A stretch of DNA of 64,000 nt. Origin: Colimorpha sp045642445 (GTDB lineage Bacteria; Bacteroidota; Bacteroidia; Bacteroidales; P3). The position numbers were made by a program, and so were the translations under genes. Shown piece after piece: positions 14,919 through 23,853 of this stretch (its first letter is position 1; every line of letters begins with the position of its first letter). The notes beneath the pieces were generated by a model. That model was not told the DNA's origin, ran no database searches, and was given only the letters and a program-made list of their open reading frames with translations. The DNA is taken from the NCBI GenBank assembly GCA_045642445.1, contig JAZUIX010000172.1, positions 1-64,000 on the forward strand. Reading direction: 5' to 3'.

Positions 14919-15851
14919 ATCAAAAGATATAAATACATATTACTACTATTTTTCGCCCTGGCCCAAATCGTCCAAGGCCAAAACAGTAACACCCCTGCAC
15001 AAAACGACACCTCCGGCATAACAATGCTCGGAACCTACTACTCCGACCGCTTTGTAGGACGCAAGACATCCTCGGGCGACGTCTTTCGTCAAAACCAATA
15101 CACAGCGGCCCATCGAAGTATCCCCTTTGGAACATATCTACTTGTAACCAATACATTTAACGGACGACAAATAATTGTACGCGTAAATGACCGATGCCCC
15201 GTGAAAGGAGTATTAGACATGACCAAGATAGCCGTCCACTGCCTCGGCATCAAAGGGTCCCGCAAAGTCCGAGTCGTAACTTTGGATGAAGAGACCGGAT
15301 ACGCCCTTTGGGCGGCACAAGACACCACATTCATGACCGATGAAGAGTACTACGCCTTCAGAGACAAATACAAAAAGAAACGCATTACCCCCTACTCCAA
15401 CAAAGGAAACAACACTACCAAGAAAGACACCCCACAAACCTCCACCCCCAGACCCAAAGCACCCGCCAAACCCGCGGAAGCGCACCCAGTAGATTCAATA
15501 TTATGTATAACCGAGGCCTTTGTTGAAGAACCCTGCAACGAAAAAGTCGAGAAAAAGGAAGCTCCCAAAAACGATACCATAGACTATAGCGTACTCCCCA
15601 CCAAAGACAAACGCTATGACCTGGAGCTCTGCACCGTATACACAAAAAAAGCCGCCACGAAAGTAATAAACCGCCTTCCTAAAGAATTCCAAGACAAAGT
15701 CATCCTCACCAATGCCCCCAACAACAAAGAAATCAAAATAGTGCTTGCTTTGACCGATATTCGCAGCAGAGTAGTACGGATACAATCCATGCTCAACGAC
15801 GACTTCCCCGAAAGCTGCGTAATAATCCACAAACCCGTTGAAACGGATTGA
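14919..15851 (+). CDS. rlpA: RlpA-like double-psi beta-barrel lipoprotein/lytic transglycosylase family protein
   Basis: Exported septal-ring protein with a DPBB domain of the RlpA family (GTYYSDRFVGRKTSSG...AHRSIPFGT...VRVNDRCP...LDMTKIA), a Pro/Thr/Lys linker and a C-terminal SPOR-like domain that would bind denuded glycan. The first standard start codon is ATG 15024, which would leave a protein with no signal peptide. The same frame is open back to a TAG at 14913, and from the ATC codon at 14919 it encodes a good signal peptide (KRYKYILLLFFALAQ, then VQGQ). That start lies 11 bases after kdsC. I therefore propose an ATC start, or a mutated ATG. The domain family is sure; the start is inferred. 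Confidence 0.75.
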   Translation: MKRYKYILLLFFALAQIVQGQNSNTPAQNDTSGITMLGTYYSDRFVGRKTSSGDVFRQNQYTAAHRSIPFGTYLLVTNTFNGRQIIVRVNDRCPVKGVLDMTKIAVHCLGIKGSRKVRVVTLDEETGYALWAAQDTTFMTDEEYYAFRDKYKKKRITPYSNKGNNTTKKDTPQTSTPRPKAPAKPAEAHPVDSILCITEAFVEEPCNEKVEKKEAPKNDTIDYSVLPTKDKRYDLELCTVYTKKAATKVINRLPKEFQDKVILTNAPNNKEIKIVLALTDIRSRVVRIQSMLNDDFPESCVIIHKPVETD

Positions 15852-16621
15852 AGAGAAAGCCGAAATCCACCACCATCCCCACTCAAAATACTGTCATTTC
15901 TCATTATCCCATATATTATTGACGGAGCATACATTGTGGTAGTCGTATAGAGCAAAAGATGTATTCTGCAAATATTGGCTCAAAAAACTCATTCGTTTCG
16001 TTCGTTTCATTCGTTTCGCATATTGTATCTACCGAAAAATCAGCCTATTATAAGTAATTTTTATATATTTTGTTTTTAAGTTTTTGTAACTATAAGCAAC
16101 TTTATACCTGTGCGTTACATTGTGCCAAACGAATAAAGCGAACGAATGCGAAGCAACAATTGAATGCCCCACATCCATCCAATTGGTCAGATATGATGCT
16201 ACCAAGGCAGGTTGTCGTCCCTAAAGGCTCGTTCTCTTAACGGGGTCTTATCGGGGTCTAAACGGGGTCTTATCGGGGTTTCCCCGTTAAATCCCCGCTT
16301 TGTGGCCGCTACGAGCCCGTTTAGTCTTCGACCCTACTATGTTCACCGAACGAGAAAAATCACACAGACAGCCTGCGGAATTGAGATTTTAGCGGTCGCC
16401 TTTATTCAATAGATTTCATGTCGACGGAAAGATTTTGATGGGATACGGAAAGCCTTCATGCCGAACAATCTCAAACGAAGTTTCAAAACACCCCGAGAAG
16501 AGGTCTCAAATTCACGAATTGCAAGGTGCAAAAAGGCTTATTTTTGATGCCTCAAAACAGGACCTAATCAAAAAAAAGAAATTTTTTTTTCAAAAAACTA
16601 TTCCATATTAATAATTATTGT
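15852..16621. other. Gene-free stretch with short repeats
   Basis: No supported gene in about 770 bases. It holds three tandem copies of a 9-bp word, TTCGTTTCG/A (15992-16018), with a loosely inverted counterpart near 16124-16153. It also holds four spaced copies of CGGGGTCT/T (about 16239-16280) running into TTTCCCCG. A 66-residue frame at 16212 has no family features and crosses the repeat, so it was not accepted. AT content rises towards the T9SS promoter at its right end. Confidence 0.6.
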
Positions 16622-16629
16622 TATCTTTG
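16622..16629 (+). promoter_or_regulatory. -7 box (TATCTTTG) of the T9SS operon
   Basis: TATCTTTG matches the Bacteroidetes -7 element. It lies about 90 bases before the porP-like start codon, leaving an untranslated leader of roughly 85 bases. The upstream -33 region is A/T-rich with no clear TTG. Confidence 0.5.
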
Positions 16630-16719
16630 CAAGTCAAAACTCTATTTGCTTTTTTCTTCGGAAAGCATTTGGAATTTGTATACATAGAACGGATTATTAT
16701 ATAGTTACATGATAAAAAA

Positions 16720-17751
16720 ATGAGCGCTCGCACGAAAATCAGACAAGGCAAAAAGCTATTACTTTTGGTAATAGTGATGGGATTTTCATGCGTTGCCATG
16801 TCCCAACAGGAGCCCCAGTTTACCCAATACATGTTCAACAGGATGTCGTACAATCCCGGCTACGCAGGCAGTTCTGGCTCCATCTGCGCCTCGGCCATGT
16901 ACAGAAGCCAATGGATGGGTTTAGGTCTAGACCCGTCTGTTTCTGGCGAAGACCCTGGATCCACGCCTACCGACATCCTCTTCACCTTCGACATGCCCGT
17001 AAAATTCCTCCACGGCGGCTTGGGTTTCACCTTTGTCTCCGACAAGATTGGCTACCACGACAATCTGGAGGCTGACATTGACTATGCTTTCCGCATGTTC
17101 TGGGGTCCCGGCAACCTTTCGGCTGGTGTTGAGGCAAACCTTTTCAACAGCAAGATAGACATGTCGAACCTTCATGGCCATTCGGATTTGACCGGCGACC
17201 ACGGCAATCCCATTTCGTCATCGAGCGACCCCCTACTCTCCGGTCAAGATGCCTCGGCATTCCTCTTCGACGTTTCGGTGGGTGCATACTACCAAGTGCC
17301 TGGCAAATACTGGCTTGGATTATCGGTGAAGAACCTTTTAGGGTCACACAGTGATGAGATCAACTTCAAAAACGCCCGCACGGTTTACGCCATGGGCGGC
17401 TATGAATATGTGCCCTCCGCGGCACCTTCCTTCCGCATCAAGCCATCATTCTTGTTGAAGACTGCCGACTTTAGCAAATTCCAGGCCGATTTGTCCTGCC
17501 TTATTGATTACAGAAACGCCTTCTGGGGCGGTGCTACCTACCGTGTGACGGATGCCGTGAGCCTCTTAGCCGGTGTGCATTGGCAGAAACTTCGCGTGGG
17601 TGTGGCTTACGACATCACCACCAGCCGTTTGGGCGGAATAAAGAGCGGCAGAAGTATTGGATCTGTGGAACTTTACCTCAAATTCTGCTTCAAGGTCGTC
17701 ATCCCACGCAAGCCCGAAACCTCCTACGGCAACACAATCTATTTGTTATAA
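16720..17751 (+). CDS. porP: PorP/SprF-family type IX secretion outer-membrane protein
   Basis: A 343-residue predicted outer-membrane beta barrel of the PorP/SprF family, which anchors surface components and is needed for export or attachment in T9SS. The signal peptide covers about residues 12-28 (KLLLLVIVMGFSCVAMSQ). The hallmark follows: QQEPQFTQYMFNRMSYNPGY, then alternating strands of a barrel. It is the first gene of a run with gldK, gldL, gldM and gldN, an order known from Porphyromonas (porP-porK-porL-porM-porN). Genomes often carry several PorP paralogues, so orthology to the core PorP rests on this position. Confidence 0.88.
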   Translation: MSARTKIRQGKKLLLLVIVMGFSCVAMSQQEPQFTQYMFNRMSYNPGYAGSSGSICASAMYRSQWMGLGLDPSVSGEDPGSTPTDILFTFDMPVKFLHGGLGFTFVSDKIGYHDNLEADIDYAFRMFWGPGNLSAGVEANLFNSKIDMSNLHGHSDLTGDHGNPISSSSDPLLSGQDASAFLFDVSVGAYYQVPGKYWLGLSVKNLLGSHSDEINFKNARTVYAMGGYEYVPSAAPSFRIKPSFLLKTADFSKFQADLSCLIDYRNAFWGGATYRVTDAVSLLAGVHWQKLRVGVAYDITTSRLGGIKSGRSIGSVELYLKFCFKVVIPRKPETSYGNTIYLL

Positions 17752-17839
17752 CAATTCATAAAAAAACATAAAAACGAAACTTTTTTTATCAAAAAACGTA
17801 TATAAGTAATAATAGTCGAAAACAAAAAAAATTTACAAT

Positions 17840-19204
17840 ATGAAGAAGTTGTTTTTCTTGCTTGCAGCCTCAGTAGTCCTGTTCTACGGTTGCACCTCGT
17901 CCTCAGAGAATGGTGAACTGGTAGGTGTCCAGAATCGCGCATATTTCGAGGATATTGACTTGAAAGGAATGGTATTCGTCAACCAAGGCAATTTCAGCAT
18001 GGGTGCCGGTGTTCAGAACAACACTTATGGTGTTACTTCCCAGCCCAGAACCATGCAGGTGGCCTCGTTTTTCATGGATGAAACCGAAATCACCAACAAC
18101 GAATACCGCCAGTTCGTCAACTGGGTTTGGGACTCTATCGTCCGCAAGACTTTGGGCGAAGCCGGTATCGAAGGTTTCCAGATTGAGGAAGACGAATTCG
18201 GCGAGCCGCTGGATCCTCCCCTGTTGAACAAAAAGACCAAGATCAACTGGGACGAGCAAGAAACCCGCGAAGCCCTCAACGACCTCTATATTGCTGAGAA
18301 AGATAGATATTTCGGTCGTCGCGAAATCGATGCTTCCAAACTCAATTATGATTATTATTGGATTGACTACGCCGATGCAGCCCGCAAAGAGGCCGGCGTT
18401 CAGAACAAAGAGGAGCATCGCGGCACCCTGTACACCTCTCGCCCCAGAGGTTTGAACAACCGCAGAGACTTTGTCCGTCAAGAAAGAATCAATGTGTATC
18501 CTGATACCCTCTGCTGGGTTCACGACTATACATATACTATGAATGAAGAGTTCACCAAGAACTATTTCACCTCCACTGCATACGACAACTATCCCGTGGT
18601 GGGTGTCAGCTGGCTCCAGGCCAAGGCATTCTGCATTTGGCGCAGCCGTTTCCTGAATGACTATCTTGAAAGTATCGACTATCAGGTGATGAACGACTTC
18701 CGTCTGCCCACCGAGGCCGAATGGGAGTTCGCAGCCCGTGGCGGTATTGCAGCAGAGAGCTATCCCTGGGGCGGTCCCTACGTCCGCAACCCGAACGGAT
18801 GCTTCCTGGCCAACTACGAGCCTCTGAGAGGCGCTTACGACGATGATGGCGGTGTCCGCACCCTGATGGTCGGCCACTATGCCCCCAACGACTACGGTCT
18901 GTATGACATGGCCGGCAATGTCGCCGAATGGTGCGCAGACGCTTACAGCGAGTCCACCTACATCGTTGCCAACGCTCTTTCTCCCTTCTACAACTATACC
19001 GCAAAAGAGGATGATCCTTTGGCAATGAAGCGCAAAGTTGTCCGCGGTGGCAGCTGGAAAGACCAGAAATATTTCATCCAGGTTCAGACCCGTTCGTTCG
19101 AATTCCAGGATACATGCAAATCCTACATTGGATTCCGTTGCATCAATCCTTACTTGGGCCGTGTGAAGGGCGACAACCTCAAGACAGCTACCAACATCAA
19201 ATAG
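17840..19204 (+). CDS. gldK: GldK/PorK, T9SS ring lipoprotein
   Basis: Outer-membrane lipoprotein that forms the periplasmic T9SS ring together with GldN. The lipobox LFYGC places the lipidated cysteine at residue 18. The body is a formylglycine-generating-enzyme/sulfatase-modifying-factor fold, seen in GMVFVNQGNFSMG, FFMDETEITNNEYRQFV, RLPTEAEWEFAARGG and YDMAGNVAEWCADAY, and closing with VVRGGSWKD and SYIGFRCI. The length of 454 residues is normal. It is second in the operon, 88 bases after porP. Confidence 0.92.
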   Translation: MKKLFFLLAASVVLFYGCTSSSENGELVGVQNRAYFEDIDLKGMVFVNQGNFSMGAGVQNNTYGVTSQPRTMQVASFFMDETEITNNEYRQFVNWVWDSIVRKTLGEAGIEGFQIEEDEFGEPLDPPLLNKKTKINWDEQETREALNDLYIAEKDRYFGRREIDASKLNYDYYWIDYADAARKEAGVQNKEEHRGTLYTSRPRGLNNRRDFVRQERINVYPDTLCWVHDYTYTMNEEFTKNYFTSTAYDNYPVVGVSWLQAKAFCIWRSRFLNDYLESIDYQVMNDFRLPTEAEWEFAARGGIAAESYPWGGPYVRNPNGCFLANYEPLRGAYDDDGGVRTLMVGHYAPNDYGLYDMAGNVAEWCADAYSESTYIVANALSPFYNYTAKEDDPLAMKRKVVRGGSWKDQKYFIQVQTRSFEFQDTCKSYIGFRCINPYLGRVKGDNLKTATNIK

Positions 19205-19276
19205 TATTGTTCGGATAATCTATTTCAAAGACAAAATACATCATTATAATAAGCAACAATAAAAAAACTACACACT

Positions 19277-20119
19277 ATGAGCTTCATTGACAATCTCGTA
19301 CGCAGTAAAGGTTATAAAAATTTCATGGCCAAACTATATGGTTGGGGTGCAGCAGTCGTCATCATCGGCGCTTTGTTCAAAATCAACCACTGGCCTGGTG
19401 GTACTATCATGCTGATTATCGGTATGGGTACTGAAACTGTCATCTTCTTCCTCTCAGCTTTCGAACCCCCACACGTCGAGTTCGACTGGACTTTGGTTTA
19501 TCCCCAATTGGCCGGCATGGCTGAGACCGAAAGCCTGGTCAATCCCGAATTGGCCAAAGAAGAGGCTCTCCCCGTCAGCAACGACCCCTTGACTGCAAAA
19601 TTGGACAAGATGCTTGAAGAAGCCAATATTACGCCCGAACTCATTGAAAGACTCGGCAAAGGCATGTCAAATCTGGCCGATTCCGCAAATGCTATGAACG
19701 GTATGGCTCAGGCAGCCGCTTCTACCGACAAATTTGTCACCAGCATGGACGGTGCCGCCGACGCTATCAATAATTTGAAACAAGCTACCGAGGCTGTCAA
19801 CACTCTGACCACCATCTATCAGGAAACAGCTCAGGCTCTCACCAGTGGCGATGCTTCCTACGCTGACGAAATGAAGAAACTCGCCGGCAGCCTTGCTTCT
19901 GTCAACGCAATGTACGAAATGCAGTTGCAGACCTCTACCAGCCAGTTGGAGGCCACTAAGGAAGTCGAGGAGCGCATCCAGAATATGATGAGCAACTTTG
20001 CCGATTCGGCCGAAGGTGTCCTGAAATACAAAGAGCAGGTTGACGCACTTTCCCGTAAGGTTGCCGAACTCAACAATGTTTATGGCAATATGTTGGCAGC
20101 TATGCAGACTCGAATCTAA
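19277..20119 (+). CDS. gldL: GldL/PorL, T9SS inner-membrane motor subunit
   Basis: Inner-membrane protein that with GldM forms the proton-driven motor of T9SS. Two transmembrane helices lie near the N terminus (about 25-45 and 48-66), separated by KINHWPGG; a membrane glutamate occurs in GTETVIFF. The remaining cytoplasmic part (about 75-280) is mostly helical and rich in Ala, Asn and Gln, as in PorL. The length of 280 residues fits the Bacteroidales form. The gene is 72 bases after gldK and 50 before gldM. Confidence 0.92.
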   Translation: MSFIDNLVRSKGYKNFMAKLYGWGAAVVIIGALFKINHWPGGTIMLIIGMGTETVIFFLSAFEPPHVEFDWTLVYPQLAGMAETESLVNPELAKEEALPVSNDPLTAKLDKMLEEANITPELIERLGKGMSNLADSANAMNGMAQAAASTDKFVTSMDGAADAINNLKQATEAVNTLTTIYQETAQALTSGDASYADEMKKLAGSLASVNAMYEMQLQTSTSQLEATKEVEERIQNMMSNFADSAEGVLKYKEQVDALSRKVAELNNVYGNMLAAMQTRI

Positions 20120-20169
20120 TTAATTATTAATTACTAATACACTATAATTACTAATTAAATAGATAGAAT

Positions 20170-21861
20170 ATGAGTGCTTCGAACTGTCCGGAGACCCCGC
20201 GACAAAAAATGATCCAGATGATGTACCTTGTGTACACCGCTATGTTGGCACTGAATGTCTCAGCAGAAGTTGTCAACGGATTTAAATCCGTGGGTAATGC
20301 CATGACTAAATCAAACCAAAACATGGAAATAAAACTTCAAGACACATACGAGAATTTTGATTTGGCCTTGAAGAACAACCATGATAAGGTTATTGACAAA
20401 TACGAAAAGGCTCAGCAAGTGAAAGCCTTGTCGAGAGATTTGGCCCACTTCTGTGATAGCATCACCTATACCTTTATCGGTCATATCGCTTCCAGTGCCG
20501 AAATCCCCCAGTTTGATGAAAACGGCAAAAAGTTGAAACCCATCAAGATCAACTTAAAAAACGAAGACAAAACAACCAATATCGACAGTGTAAAACGTGC
20601 TGTTGAATTAGGCGGTTTTAGCTGGATTCAGAAATTGGACGACAACCACGCCGGTACTCCTTTCTTTGTAGGTAAAGCCGAGGGTGAAGAGGCCACTGAA
20701 GGTGCCGCTGTCGAACTGAAGAATAAGATTATTGAATACAAACAGAAAGTAAAAAATATTCTTGGATCTGATTCTTCCCATGTGCAATTAGGTCTGAATG
20801 TTGAAGGTAAAGAATTCGACCAGGACGGCAAACTCAAATCCTGGGAGATGCTCAACTTCAACGAAACAGTTGCTGGTGCTGCTCTTGTAACCATGGTCCG
20901 AATGAAAGCAGAAGTTATGAATTCTGAGTTTGATGCCGTGAACATGCTTTACAAGCAAGTCAAATCCAACGACTTCTCCTTCGATAAAGTGGCAGTTGTC
21001 ACCCGTCCATCTTCCTCCTACATCATGCAGGGCGGCAAATACGAACTGACCGTCAACGTGGGAGCCTACGACTCTAAGGCCAAATTTGAAGCCACTATCG
21101 GAGGCAACCATTTCACTGCTAACGATTCTGGTGCTGTGGTCTACACCACCACATGCGGTTCTACTGGTATGAAAACCGTCACCGGTACTGTTTACGTCAA
21201 AAACGATAACGGTACAGAAAGTTACGATTTCAAACAGAGTTACTATGTGGCCGAGCCCATGGTCGTGGCCGAGTTGACCGAAATGAACGTTGTTTACTCT
21301 GGTATCGAGAACCCCGTGAAAGTCTCGGTTCCTGGTACTGCTGCTCACGACCTTGTTGTCACTTTGGCCGACCCCAGCCAGGGAACCATTGTTCCTGACA
21401 AAGAAAAAGGTGCTGGTTTTTACAAAATCACCCCGAAAGTCCGTAACGGCAAAATGGTCTTGAACACCTCTATCAAAGACGGCAAGGCCACTCGTTTTAT
21501 GGGAACCCGCGAGTTCCGTGTCCGTACAATCCCCTCACCCACCATTTATTTGGGAGGCAAGTATGAGAGCGGCAAAGCCATTCCTATTGGAGAATTTAAA
21601 AACCTGAAAGGTATCAGTGTGAAATATGGCGCCGATTTCGCTTTCCACATGAAGCTGCCCACAGTTTCCAAACAGAATGTCACCATTCTTAAAGTTCCCG
21701 GTGCAGACGATATGGAGAACAAAGGACCCAATTGGAATCCTGAAATCCTGAGCTATGTGGCAAAAGCCAAGCCCGGTTGCAAAATCACTATTGATGCTAA
21801 CGTGAGCCTCCCCGATGGTACCACAAAGACCGTATCCGGATCCTTCCGTATTGCTAAGTAA
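20170..21861 (+). CDS. gldM: GldM/PorM, T9SS motor and periplasmic shaft
   Basis: Partner of GldL. A single N-terminal transmembrane helix (about 14-36) contains the family signature MMYLVYTAMLALNVSAEV with the conserved Glu. The long periplasmic part, about 525 residues, corresponds to the four successive domains D1-D4 known from GldM/PorM structures, which carry motion from the inner membrane to the GldK/GldN ring. The length of 563 residues is slightly above the common 515-530, mainly through acidic and lysine-rich loops near residues 115-200. Confidence 0.92.
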   Translation: MSASNCPETPRQKMIQMMYLVYTAMLALNVSAEVVNGFKSVGNAMTKSNQNMEIKLQDTYENFDLALKNNHDKVIDKYEKAQQVKALSRDLAHFCDSITYTFIGHIASSAEIPQFDENGKKLKPIKINLKNEDKTTNIDSVKRAVELGGFSWIQKLDDNHAGTPFFVGKAEGEEATEGAAVELKNKIIEYKQKVKNILGSDSSHVQLGLNVEGKEFDQDGKLKSWEMLNFNETVAGAALVTMVRMKAEVMNSEFDAVNMLYKQVKSNDFSFDKVAVVTRPSSSYIMQGGKYELTVNVGAYDSKAKFEATIGGNHFTANDSGAVVYTTTCGSTGMKTVTGTVYVKNDNGTESYDFKQSYYVAEPMVVAELTEMNVVYSGIENPVKVSVPGTAAHDLVVTLADPSQGTIVPDKEKGAGFYKITPKVRNGKMVLNTSIKDGKATRFMGTREFRVRTIPSPTIYLGGKYESGKAIPIGEFKNLKGISVKYGADFAFHMKLPTVSKQNVTILKVPGADDMENKGPNWNPEILSYVAKAKPGCKITIDANVSLPDGTTKTVSGSFRIAK

Positions 21862-21884
21862 GAAATAATAAAAAATATACCAAT

Positions 21885-22781
21885 ATGAAAAAAGTATTGT
21901 TTGGCATCAGCCTTATGATTCTCGCCTTCGGCGGCATGACAGTGAATGCACAAAACATCATCGATGCCGAGGATGAAAACAATTTGAGCAACTTCTACCA
22001 AAGAAGAATTTCTTCTACCAAACGGGCTCTGCCTTATCCTAACTTGCGCGAAAGCGATGTGATTTGGGAAACTTGCGTATGGAGAACCATTGATTTCCGC
22101 GAGAAATTCAACCAGTTCTTCTACTTCCCCAAGGGCGAAGACACCAACAACAATAATCAGAACCGCATCAATTTGGCTTTCCTTGTTTACAAATCTGCAA
22201 GAAATGGCGAATTTGAAGTTTTCGAAGACGACGAGCTCAAAATCCCTATGGATTGGGAGCAGGTGTATAAGAGAACCAATAAAGAAAGAACCCAACTCGT
22301 CGGCTACGAAGAGGACGAATATGGTGAGGTTATCAATGAAGGTCACGACTCTGTCTACAACGAAGCCTTCAATTCAGACAACTACTACCAGATTTATCTG
22401 AAAGAATATTGGTATATTGACAAGCAGGATACCCGTATGAAAGTTCGTATCATCGGCCTTGCACTTGTTGATGAAAATTGTCGCGAAGTTGAAGGTGAAA
22501 CCAGTTGCAGTCCTACTGCCCGTTTCTGGATTCCCATGGACAACATGAATGTCCGTAACGTTTTGGCTCGCAACGATGCTTACGATATGTACAACAATCG
22601 TATGGAGCGTAGTTATGACGAAATCTTCATCTCTCGCTATTTCGAAAGCTATATCACCCGTGAAACCAATGTCTACAACCGTAAGATCCATGACTACCTT
22701 ACCGGTGAAGATGCACAATTGGAGTCACAGAATATTGAAGATCGCATTTTCGATATTGAATCCGACATGTGGGAATACTAA
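21885..22781 (+). CDS. gldN: GldN/PorN, T9SS ring protein (first copy)
   Basis: Periplasmic protein that binds GldK to build the T9SS ring. The signal peptide ends about residue 22 (VNAQ). Family strings include DVIWETCVWRTIDFREKFNQ, FEVFEDDELKIPM and a closing YNRKIHDYLTGEDAQLESQ segment ending in DMWEY. The start lies 23 bases after gldM, so it belongs to the same transcript. A second, clearly homologous gene follows after a hairpin. This copy, nearest gldM, is the likelier core subunit. Confidence 0.92.
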   Translation: MKKVLFGISLMILAFGGMTVNAQNIIDAEDENNLSNFYQRRISSTKRALPYPNLRESDVIWETCVWRTIDFREKFNQFFYFPKGEDTNNNNQNRINLAFLVYKSARNGEFEVFEDDELKIPMDWEQVYKRTNKERTQLVGYEEDEYGEVINEGHDSVYNEAFNSDNYYQIYLKEYWYIDKQDTRMKVRIIGLALVDENCREVEGETSCSPTARFWIPMDNMNVRNVLARNDAYDMYNNRMERSYDEIFISRYFESYITRETNVYNRKIHDYLTGEDAQLESQNIEDRIFDIESDMWEY

Positions 22782-22836
22782 TTGTGATAAGTGATAAGAA
22801 AGTTCGCATTCATTTCACCATTCACTAAAAATTGAC

Positions 22837-22877
22837 AAAGAGTTAAGAATAAGTCATTCCCTTATTCTTAACTCTTT
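22837..22877 (+). terminator. 17-bp perfect hairpin between the two gldN genes
   Basis: AAAGAGTTAAGAATAAG (22837-22853) and its exact reverse complement (22861-22877) enclose a 7-base loop. Only CCC and TTTT separate the stem from the ATG at 22885. It could stop transcription of the T9SS operon, weaken translation of the second gldN, or act as a processing site. Its position against a start codon is unusual for a simple terminator. Confidence 0.65.
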
Positions 22878-22884
22878 CCCTTTT

Positions 22885-23751
22885 ATGAAAGCATCTCGAA
22901 CAATTATATTAATCACCATTATGTTGGCATCGTCAATCGGTGTTATGGCTCAGTATGTGGAGACTCAGCCATCCGACTATTATAAGCGGACGATGACTTG
23001 GTGGCAGAAGCCTCAACGGATGGAATATGTTCGAGAAAATGATGTCTACTGGGAGAAACTGATTTGGATAACTATCGATGTTCGAGAAAAAGAGAACCAA
23101 TACTTTTACTTTCCTGTAGATAAAGAAGGCATACGCGGTAGGAAGAATCTTGCATACGTTATTTGGGATGCGATAATGGCCAACGAGATAGAACTCTTCG
23201 AGGATGATGAGCTAAAAATACCCATTGATAATGATGCTGTGATAGCAAAAGCCACACGTAGCGACACCGTCGAAATGGTGGTTTTGGACGATTATGGCGA
23301 AGAGGAATATTCAACAGTATTTGTTCCTCACGAATTCAACTCCGAAGATATTTACCAATACTCCATCAAAGAAGTTGTATACATGGATCGGGCGAGAAGT
23401 GGGATGCAGATGCGGAAATTGGCTTTGGCCCCTTTGGAAGAGCGCTACAAGGAAATAGACGGAGAAATGGAATATCTCGGCACCTATCCTTTGTTTTGGT
23501 TAGCCATGAACTCCACCCAGGTAAAAGAGTTGTTCGCAAAAAAAGAAGCTTATTGCAGGGAAAACTTCGTTCATCTGCCCACTTGGGAATACGCATTCAA
23601 TTCAAATATGTTCACCTGGTTCATCACGCGAGAAAACAACGTCTATAATCGTGCCATACGAGACTATCTGACAGGTGAAGATGCTCTTTTGGAATCTCAA
23701 CGAATAGAAGAAGAAATCATGAACATCTCAGAAGATATGTGGGAATATTAA
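22885..23751 (+). CDS. gldN: GldN/PorN paralogue (second copy)
   Basis: A 288-residue secreted protein clearly homologous to the preceding gldN: shared strings are DVYWEKLIWITIDVREKENQYFYFP, LFEDDELKIP, and the C-terminal YNRAIRDYLTGEDALLESQRIEEEI...DMWEY. Signal peptide about residues 1-22. The middle part has diverged strongly. The tandem arrangement implies gene duplication. It may replace GldN in the ring under some conditions, pair with another GldK-like protein, or have drifted to a new job. Its start codon lies 8 bases behind a 17-bp perfect hairpin, so its expression may differ from the upstream genes. Confidence 0.88.
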   Translation: MKASRTIILITIMLASSIGVMAQYVETQPSDYYKRTMTWWQKPQRMEYVRENDVYWEKLIWITIDVREKENQYFYFPVDKEGIRGRKNLAYVIWDAIMANEIELFEDDELKIPIDNDAVIAKATRSDTVEMVVLDDYGEEEYSTVFVPHEFNSEDIYQYSIKEVVYMDRARSGMQMRKLALAPLEERYKEIDGEMEYLGTYPLFWLAMNSTQVKELFAKKEAYCRENFVHLPTWEYAFNSNMFTWFITRENNVYNRAIRDYLTGEDALLESQRIEEEIMNISEDMWEY

Positions 23752-23757
23752 GGTAGT

Positions 23758-23826
23758 TTTCGTTCTGCGCAGCAATCTGCTCGAAAACACTCCGAAATCC
23801 CAAGAAATCAATTCATAGAACCCACC
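23758..23826 (+). mobile_element. MITE-like element, right-end fragment
   Basis: About 69 bases match the right part of the elements at 1-131 and 5641-5828 (CAGCAATCTGCTCGAAAAC, CCAAGAAATCAATT) and end in ATAGAACCCACC. The left half is missing. It fills the gap between the gldN paralogue and the convergent rluD-like gene. One substitution (TTCATAG for TTTATAG) marks the terminus as decayed. Confidence 0.6.
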
Positions 23827-23853
23827 TTAAGAAACTATCTCACATTCATTCCT

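Noticed and set aside
16212..16412. 66-codon frame in the gap before the T9SS operon
   Set aside because: Translates the GGGGTCT repeat; no start context or homology seen.
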